Assembly: GCA_031288815.1 (NCBI GenBank)
Contig: JAITQR010000272.1
Span: 1-19,043 of the forward strand
Direction of reading: 5' to 3'
Source: Treponema sp.
Lineage (GTDB): Bacteria; Spirochaetota; Spirochaetia; Treponematales; Breznakiellaceae
DNA length: 19,043 nucleotides
A program made the position numbers and the translations under genes. The notes beneath the pieces were generated by a model that had not been told where the DNA came from, ran no database searches, and saw nothing but the letters and a program-made list of their open reading frames with translations. Below are positions 14,018 to 19,043 of the stretch, piece by piece. How positions within the stretch are numbered: position 1 is the stretch's first letter; every line of letters starts with the position of its first letter.

Positions 14018-15097
14018 ATGGGAAAAATAAAAATCGGCATCGTCGGAACGGGTTATACCGTCGGTGTCGCCCGGTCTCATGTCAGGGCTTATCAGGGACT
14101 GGAGGAGGCGGAGATTACGGCCTTCTACGACATCGTTCCCGGCAGGGCCGAACAGTTTGTAAAGGATAACAATATATCCTGCGGGACGGTCTGCGCGTCT
14201 CTTTCTGAACTCTTTGATAAGACCGATGCCCTGAGCATCTGCGTACCCAACAACAGGCACTTCGATGTGGCCCGGGCGGCGGTGGACGCGGGGAAACACT
14301 TCATCTGCGAGAAACCCCTTTCCACCTCCTACGCCGAGGGGAAAAAATTTGTTGACTACCTGCGGGAACACGCGAATAAGGTTATCGCCCTGGTGGGCTT
14401 TAATTACCGGGATATTCCCGCCATCCGTTACATGAAGCGCCTTATCGACCAGGGGAAAATCGGCCGGGTCTACTCCTGCGTCCAGCAGTTGGGGGGTTCC
14501 CGGATTGCCGACCCGGTCAAGGTAAAGCGGGAATGGCGGATGGACCAGGAACAGTCCGGCGCCGGGGCCCTGCCCGATTTCGGCAGCCACATGCTGGATC
14601 TGGCGGACTACCTTTTGGCGGAAGAAAACGGGAAGATACGGAAGGTCCAGGGTTTTAAAAACACCTTTATTACCGAACGGCCCGCGGTTGAGGGGCCGGG
14701 CCTTATGCCGGTAAGCAACGACGACTGCGCGGTCTTCAACGCGGTTACCGAGAAGGGCAGCCTCTGTTCCTTCTACGCCTGCCGGATCGGTATGCCCTTC
14801 CAGACCCTGCAGATAACCGGCCAGGGAGGGATGCTGCGCTTCAACAGCCGGGAAAACAAAAAACTCGGCGTACAGCTGAAGGATAAGAAGGGGGGATACG
14901 CCGGCTCCCTGGAATTCCTGGACATTCCCGGGGAATTCTTTGGCCGGGAAGGGCACCGGGGACTGGCGGCGGATTTTATCAACGCCATAAAAAACGGCGG
15001 AGCCGCCGGACGGGACATCCACCGGGGGCTCTACATCCAGTACCTGCTGGATAAAATCAACGAGGCCGCGGAGAGCGGCGGGGTGGTGGCAGTATGA
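14018..15097 (+). CDS. Second Gfo/Idh/MocA-family NAD(P)-dependent oxidoreductase
   Basis: 359 residues with a strong ribosome site (AAGGAG, seven bases before ATG). Rossmann motif IGIVGTGYTVG at residues 6-16, ICEKPLSTSY with Glu98-Lys99-Pro100, and the C-terminal catalytic segment LPDFGSHMLDLADYLL with Asp187, His191 and Asp194. It belongs to the same family as the gene at 12869 but is clearly diverged from it, so the two probably catalyse different steps, for example oxidation and reduction at different carbons as in paired sugar-epimerising or keto-sugar pathways. Its stop overlaps the isomerase start (ATGA), so they are coupled. Substrate unknown. Confidence 0.87.
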   Translation: MGKIKIGIVGTGYTVGVARSHVRAYQGLEEAEITAFYDIVPGRAEQFVKDNNISCGTVCASLSELFDKTDALSICVPNNRHFDVARAAVDAGKHFICEKPLSTSYAEGKKFVDYLREHANKVIALVGFNYRDIPAIRYMKRLIDQGKIGRVYSCVQQLGGSRIADPVKVKREWRMDQEQSGAGALPDFGSHMLDLADYLLAEENGKIRKVQGFKNTFITERPAVEGPGLMPVSNDDCAVFNAVTEKGSLCSFYACRIGMPFQTLQITGQGGMLRFNSRENKKLGVQLKDKKGGYAGSLEFLDIPGEFFGREGHRGLAADFINAIKNGGAAGRDIHRGLYIQYLLDKINEAAESGGVVAV

Positions 15098-16002
15098 AAA
15101 CCGGTTTTATTACCAATAGCCTGGCGAACCAAAGCAGAGGAGAGAACTTTGCCCTTATAGCGGACTGGGCCGCGGCTCAGGGTTTCGACACCCTGGAAAT
15201 CGGGCCCAGCGTTCCTATTGATGAAAAAACATTCGACGCGGTGCTCTCCCGGGGGAAGATCGGTTTTTCCGCCTTTATCTACTGCCGGAATTTTCTTTCC
15301 GAAAAAGCGGAAGAAGCGGAAAATTTCAGGGCCAACCTGCTTGAGCGGATCCGTTCCGCGAAAAAGTTCGGCATAGAAAAGGTGATCTGTTCCACCGGCG
15401 TTGCGGGGGCGTCTTTTTCCCGGCAGCACCCCGCGGGGTATCGCGGCGAAGCAAGCCTGGACGCGGTGGCGGATCTCTTTAAGGGTTTTGCCGAAGAGGC
15501 GGAAAAGAACGAGGTAAAACTCTGTTTTGAAAACTGCCCCCTTATGGGTAACATCGCTACATCCCCGTGGCTCTGGGACCTGCTTTTTGAGAAGATCGGC
15601 TCAAACCGGGTGGGGTTGGTATACGATCCCTCCCATCTGGTCTGGCAGTTCATCGAGCCCTACGATCTTATCCTTCAATACCGGGACCGGATATTCCATG
15701 TCCACGGTAAAGACTGCGAAGTCGATCTGCAAAGCCTTAAGCGGATCGGCATCCTGCAGCACTTTTCCCGGGAGCGGGATTCTTCCAATGCCCCCCATGG
15801 CAATCAAAAAAACCTGTGGTGGCGGTACCGCCTGCCCGGCCTGGGGGATCTGAATTGGTCGAAAATAGTTTCCCGGCTCTACGAGATTGGCTATACCGGC
15901 GTTATCAGTATTGAGCATGAAGACCCCGTCTGGAGCGGCAGCGAAGAGAAGGTAAAAGCCGGCCTGCTGCTGGCAAAAAAGCATATAGGACAGTATCTCT
16001 AA
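15094..16002 (+). CDS. Sugar phosphate isomerase/epimerase-like TIM-barrel protein
   Basis: 302 residues with the xylose-isomerase-like TIM-barrel pattern. Likely divalent-metal ligands are Glu146 (KLCFENCP), Asp178 with His181 nearby (YDPSHLVW), His204 (HVHGKD) and Glu274 (ISIEHED). This is the usual E-D-H-E set of hydroxypyruvate isomerase/tagatose 3-epimerase-like enzymes. Such proteins are common partners of Gfo/Idh/MocA dehydrogenases in sugar and inositol catabolism and may isomerise, epimerise or dehydrate the keto sugar. A segment at about residues 225-245 (SRERDSSNAPHGNQKNLWWR) is Asn/Arg/His rich and could contact the substrate. It is translationally coupled to the upstream dehydrogenase and ten bases before the permease gene. 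Confidence 0.85.
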   Translation: MKTGFITNSLANQSRGENFALIADWAAAQGFDTLEIGPSVPIDEKTFDAVLSRGKIGFSAFIYCRNFLSEKAEEAENFRANLLERIRSAKKFGIEKVICSTGVAGASFSRQHPAGYRGEASLDAVADLFKGFAEEAEKNEVKLCFENCPLMGNIATSPWLWDLLFEKIGSNRVGLVYDPSHLVWQFIEPYDLILQYRDRIFHVHGKDCEVDLQSLKRIGILQHFSRERDSSNAPHGNQKNLWWRYRLPGLGDLNWSKIVSRLYEIGYTGVISIEHEDPVWSGSEEKVKAGLLLAKKHIGQYL

Positions 16003-16011
16003 GGAACATGT

Positions 16012-16932
16012 ATGGGCAAAACCATAGGGCGGCGTATCAGCCGGTCGGCGCATAAGTACTGGCAGTTCTATCTGTGCCTCATTCCGGTGATCGCCTACTT
16101 TGTCATCTTTCACTATTGGCCGATGTGGGGCGTACAGATCGCTTTTCGGGATTACAACCCGATAGACGGAATTTTAGGCAGCCCCTTTGTGGGGTTCAAG
16201 CATTTTCTGCGTTTTTTTAATTCCTACCAGTTCGCGCGTATTATCAGAAATACTTTGGGAATAAGTCTGTACCAACTGGCCATCGCCTTCCCCGCGCCTA
16301 TCATCCTGGCGATTCTGCTGAGCGAACTCAGGTCCAACGAATTCCGTAAAACCATGCAGATGCTCACCTACGCTCCCCACTTCCTTTCGGTCGTAGTGGT
16401 GGTAGGGATGATGACCACTATGCTCTCCCCCCGGACCGGTATCGTCAATCTGGCGATCCGGGCCCTGGGCGGGGAGGCGGTGTTCTTTATGGCGGAGCCC
16501 GGCTGGTTCAAGAGCCTCTACGTCTTTTCCGGCATCTGGCAGAACTGCGGCTGGAGTTCCATCATCTATATCGCGGCAATTACCGGCATTGACCCCAACC
16601 TTTTCGAGGCGGCGGTGGTGGACGGAGCCTCGACCTTTAAGCGGATCATCCATGTGACGCTCCCCAGTATCATGCCCACCATCATCATCCTGCTGATCCT
16701 CCAGTGCGGCCATCTTATGAGCGTGGGTTTCGAGAAGGTCTTTTTGATGCAGAACAGCCTGAATATGCCCGCCTCTGATGTCATTTCCACCTACGTATAC
16801 CGGGCGGGCATGGTGGATGCCCAAATATCTTTCGCCTCGGCGGTGGGGCTCTTCAACTCGGTGATTAACTGTACCCTGCTGGTCATCGTCAATACCTTCG
16901 CGAAAAAGTCCGGCGAAATCAGCCTGTTCTAG
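16012..16932 (+). CDS. Sugar ABC transporter permease, LplB type
   Basis: 306 residues, six hydrophobic segments, and a cytoplasmic EAA loop at residues 199-218 (EAAVVDGASTFKRIIHVTLP) that docks with the ATPase. The N-terminal helix and following loop (YFVIFHYWPMWGVQIAFRDY) are typical of LplB/MalF-like CUT1 permeases that work with long LplA-type binding proteins. AAGGA lies before the ATG. No ATPase gene is in the window; these systems commonly share a general MsmK/UgpC-type ATPase encoded elsewhere. It should import an oligosaccharide or modified sugar. Confidence 0.9.
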   Translation: MGKTIGRRISRSAHKYWQFYLCLIPVIAYFVIFHYWPMWGVQIAFRDYNPIDGILGSPFVGFKHFLRFFNSYQFARIIRNTLGISLYQLAIAFPAPIILAILLSELRSNEFRKTMQMLTYAPHFLSVVVVVGMMTTMLSPRTGIVNLAIRALGGEAVFFMAEPGWFKSLYVFSGIWQNCGWSSIIYIAAITGIDPNLFEAAVVDGASTFKRIIHVTLPSIMPTIIILLILQCGHLMSVGFEKVFLMQNSLNMPASDVISTYVYRAGMVDAQISFASAVGLFNSVINCTLLVIVNTFAKKSGEISLF

Positions 16933-16944
16933 GGAGGAAGTCCA

Positions 16945-17826
16945 ATGAAAATACGGCGATCCCGAAGTGATTTGATATTCGACATCCTGAACCTGGGGGT
17001 ATGCGGCGTCATCTTCCTCCTGGTCCTGTATCCCCTGGTCTATGTGGTCAGCGCGTCCGTCTCGTCCCCCTTGGCGGTCCTGCAGGGGAGGATGGTTCTC
17101 TGGCCTATCGAGCCTCGTATCAGCGCCTATACCGATGTTTTCAAGCACCAGGACCTGATGATGGGTTACAGGAATTCGCTCATTCTCGTGATCTTCGGGA
17201 CCGCGACAAACATAACCCTCACCTTTTTCGGCGCTTACATCCTCTCCCGGAAGGATCTTTTTGGCCGTACCTTTTTAACCATGATGTTTGCCCTGACCAT
17301 GTTCTTCTCCGGCGGGATGATCCCCACCTATCTGGTGGTAAAGAAAGTGGGGCTCCTCAATTCCATGTGGGCCATGATCCTCCCCGGGGCGATCTCCATG
17401 TACAATATGGTGGTCATGCGGACCTACTTCCAGACGGCGATCCCCGACTCCCTTGTCGAGTCCGCCGAGGCGGACGGGGCAAGCCAGCTCTACATCATGT
17501 TCCGGATCATCCTGCCCCTCTCCCACTCCATCATCGCGGTAATATGCCTGTTTTACGGGGTGGCCCACTGGAACCAGTATTTTCAGGCTCTGCTCTATTT
17601 GACATCCCGGGTCAAATATCCGCTGCAGTTGTTCCTTCGGGAGATACTTCTGCTCTCCCAGGTGCAGGAGTTGGTGGATACCCAGGGCTTCGCCGATCAG
17701 GTCCTCCAGGGGGAGGCCATCAAATACGCGCTTATCATTGTGGCGAGTGTACCGGTAATGGTGGTTTATCCTTTTATCCAGCGGCACTTTGTAAAAGGCG
17801 TCATGCTGGGGGCGATAAAAGGCTAA
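16945..17826 (+). CDS. Sugar ABC transporter permease, LplC/YtcP type
   Basis: 293 residues with six predicted membrane helices and an EAA-type loop at residues 172-191 (ESAEADGASQLYIMFRIILP). It ends in the standard CUT1 tail HFVKGVMLGAIKG, which serves as a reference for the two orphan tails at 6604-6735 and 13887-13997. GGGAGG precedes the ATG, which is 12 bases after the LplB stop. It forms the transport channel together with the preceding permease. Confidence 0.9.
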   Translation: MKIRRSRSDLIFDILNLGVCGVIFLLVLYPLVYVVSASVSSPLAVLQGRMVLWPIEPRISAYTDVFKHQDLMMGYRNSLILVIFGTATNITLTFFGAYILSRKDLFGRTFLTMMFALTMFFSGGMIPTYLVVKKVGLLNSMWAMILPGAISMYNMVVMRTYFQTAIPDSLVESAEADGASQLYIMFRIILPLSHSIIAVICLFYGVAHWNQYFQALLYLTSRVKYPLQLFLREILLLSQVQELVDTQGFADQVLQGEAIKYALIIVASVPVMVVYPFIQRHFVKGVMLGAIKG

Positions 17827-17847
17827 CGATACAGTAAGGAGACAATC

Positions 17848-19043
17848 ATGATGAAGAGAATCGGTCTAACGGCAGCGGCGGCGCTGATAGCCGCGCAGAT
17901 CCTCATGGCGGGCGGTACCAAGCAAAGCGGCAATACTACCGCCGAGCCAGGCGCGAATTTCAACCCCACGGGGTATCCCATCGTCAAGGAGAAGATCACC
18001 CTTACGGGCTTTGGAAACCAGAACGTAACCCACAAAAACTGGAGCGAACTTTACTGTTTCAACGAGTATGAGAAAAAGTCAAACATTCACATTGAGTGGA
18101 TCACGGCCCCCAACCAGGGCTACGCGGAACGAAAGAATTTGCTTCTGGCCAGCGGGGATTACCCGGACTTTTTTTACGGCGCGCGGCTCACCGTCGCGGA
18201 TCTGATCAACTACGGTTCAAAAGGCGCGTTGATCCCGCTGAACGATCTTATCGAAAAGTACGGCGCCAATCTGAAGGAACGGTTCAAAGAACTGCCCGAG
18301 ATGTACTCTTCAATGAAGATGCCTGATGGTAATATTTATTCCCTGCCGGTAAAGGGCAGTATCCCCCAAAGCGCCTCTTACAGTTGGATCAACGGACGCT
18401 GGCTTAAAAACCTGGGTCTTGAGGTTCCCAAAACCCTGGACGATCTGGAGGCGGTATTTGTCGCTTTCAAGAGCCGGGACGCCAACGGGAACGGCGATCC
18501 CAACGACGAAATTCCCTATTCGGACCGGAACGAGGGTAATAGTATTTTCAGCGCAACCTACGGGGCCTTCGGCATCGGAAACTTGAGTTCCACCAATTTT
18601 GGCCATTATATCGATCTCGGCGACGACGGCAAAATCCGGCTCTTCGCGATCACGGAAAATTACCGGCAGCAGCTTGAGTGGCTCGCGGGACTCTACGCCA
18701 AGGGAGTTATCGATCCGGAAATGTTCACCCAGGATATCCCCGCCTTTACCGCCAAGGGGGATAGGGATCTGATCGGCGCCTTCTTCACGAACAACAACCC
18801 CGAGATTATCGGCGCAAAATATATGGCCGACTTTATCCCCGTGCCTCCACCGGCGGGCAGGTCCGGAAAGGCGATGTTTAACAATATGGGCCTGACCTAC
18901 GGACTGGGAGGCTTCGCCATCTCCAACCAGAACAAGCACCACGCAGAGACTATGCGCTGGATCGATTACTACTACGGCGAGGAAGGTGCCCGTCTCATCT
19001 GGCTCGGCCAGGAAGGAGTGACCTACGTCAAACTGCCCGGCGG
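17848..19043 (+). CDS. LplA-type extracellular sugar-binding protein (3' end outside window)
   Basis: Open from ATG 17848 to the window end, at least 398 residues of a family usually 500-560 long. AAGGAG lies six bases upstream; a second ATG follows directly. A signal peptide covers about residues 1-21 (RIGLTAAAALIAAQILMA). The expected lipobox reads LMAGG with no Cys, so it may be cleaved by signal peptidase I and stay soluble in the periplasm. Later landmarks are the segment SGDYPDFFYGARLT and a calcium-binding-like loop DANGNGDPNDEIPYSD (residues about 211-226), which is common in LplA-like proteins. It should deliver the saccharide to the two permeases just upstream. Confidence 0.88.
   Translation, partial: MMKRIGLTAAAALIAAQILMAGGTKQSGNTTAEPGANFNPTGYPIVKEKITLTGFGNQNVTHKNWSELYCFNEYEKKSNIHIEWITAPNQGYAERKNLLLASGDYPDFFYGARLTVADLINYGSKGALIPLNDLIEKYGANLKERFKELPEMYSSMKMPDGNIYSLPVKGSIPQSASYSWINGRWLKNLGLEVPKTLDDLEAVFVAFKSRDANGNGDPNDEIPYSDRNEGNSIFSATYGAFGIGNLSSTNFGHYIDLGDDGKIRLFAITENYRQQLEWLAGLYAKGVIDPEMFTQDIPAFTAKGDRDLIGAFFTNNNPEIIGAKYMADFIPVPPPAGRSGKAMFNNMGLTYGLGGFAISNQNKHHAETMRWIDYYYGEEGARLIWLGQEGVTYVKLPG

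Noticed and set aside
13994..15022. Long minus-strand open frame (342 codons) opposite the second dehydrogenase
   Set aside because: It is antisense to a clear Gfo/Idh gene with family motifs and a ribosome site. GC-rich codon use leaves open shadow frames, and the translation shows no family motif.
16174..17837. Long alternative frames over the two permease genes on both strands
   Set aside because: The permease frames carry membrane helices and EAA loops. The alternatives are low-complexity, charged and His/Gly rich, as expected of shadows.
6911..19043. Calling the locus a sulfoquinovose (sulfoglycolysis) pathway
   Set aside because: There is no sulfoquinovosidase, sulfofructose kinase, aldolase, transaldolase or sulfolactaldehyde enzyme in the window; a sulfatase cuts sulfate esters or N-sulfates, not C-S bonds.

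Overview
The window looks like the chromosome of a GC-rich spirochaete close to the host-associated treponemes (termite-gut or gut Treponema-like). This is inferred from the gene content: a TamB-type protein of about 1500 residues, an unusual thymidylate kinase next to a small exported protein, and an LplA/LplB/LplC-type sugar ABC transporter. It also rests on the base composition and on intergenic space full of hairpin repeats. No rRNA, tRNA, IS element, phage gene or CRISPR array was seen.

Layout. 1-72: a dispersed repeat lying just after tamB. 73-4572 (minus): tamB. 4624-5056: a 430-base divergent intergenic region with a dense run of palindromes. 5057-5743 (plus): thymidylate kinase, followed by a second copy of the repeat and a terminator hairpin. 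5913-6578 (plus): an exported or membrane-anchored protein of unknown function. 6604-6735: an orphan C-terminal tail of a sugar ABC permease (gene remnant). 6911-9696 (minus): a tight operon of ROK regulator, TSUP (TauE/SafE-like) anion exporter and small membrane protein. 9836-12480 (minus): a sulfatase translationally coupled to a phosphoglucose-isomerase-like enzyme. 12481-12868: a divergent control region with a near-consensus sigma-70 promoter facing each way. 12869 to the window end (plus): an operon of Gfo/Idh/MocA dehydrogenase, short permease-tail ORF, second Gfo/Idh/MocA dehydrogenase, xylose-isomerase-like TIM-barrel isomerase, LplB permease, LplC permease and LplA-type binding protein (cut off by the window end).

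How the genes may work together (inference). From about 6911 to 19043 the genes read as one catabolic locus for a sulfated or N-sulfated saccharide. The ABC transporter would import it and the sulfatase, which has no signal peptide, would remove sulfate inside the cell. The TSUP protein would export the sulfur oxyanion. The PGI-like enzyme, the two NAD(P)-dependent dehydrogenases and the TIM-barrel isomerase would process the sugar, with the ROK protein as regulator. The sulfatase resembles N-sulfoglucosamine sulfohydrolases, and the PGI-like enzyme has lost most of the family's sugar-phosphate-binding loop. Both point away from ordinary glycolysis. No kinase, aldolase or glycoside hydrolase is present in the window, so the pathway is incomplete as seen.
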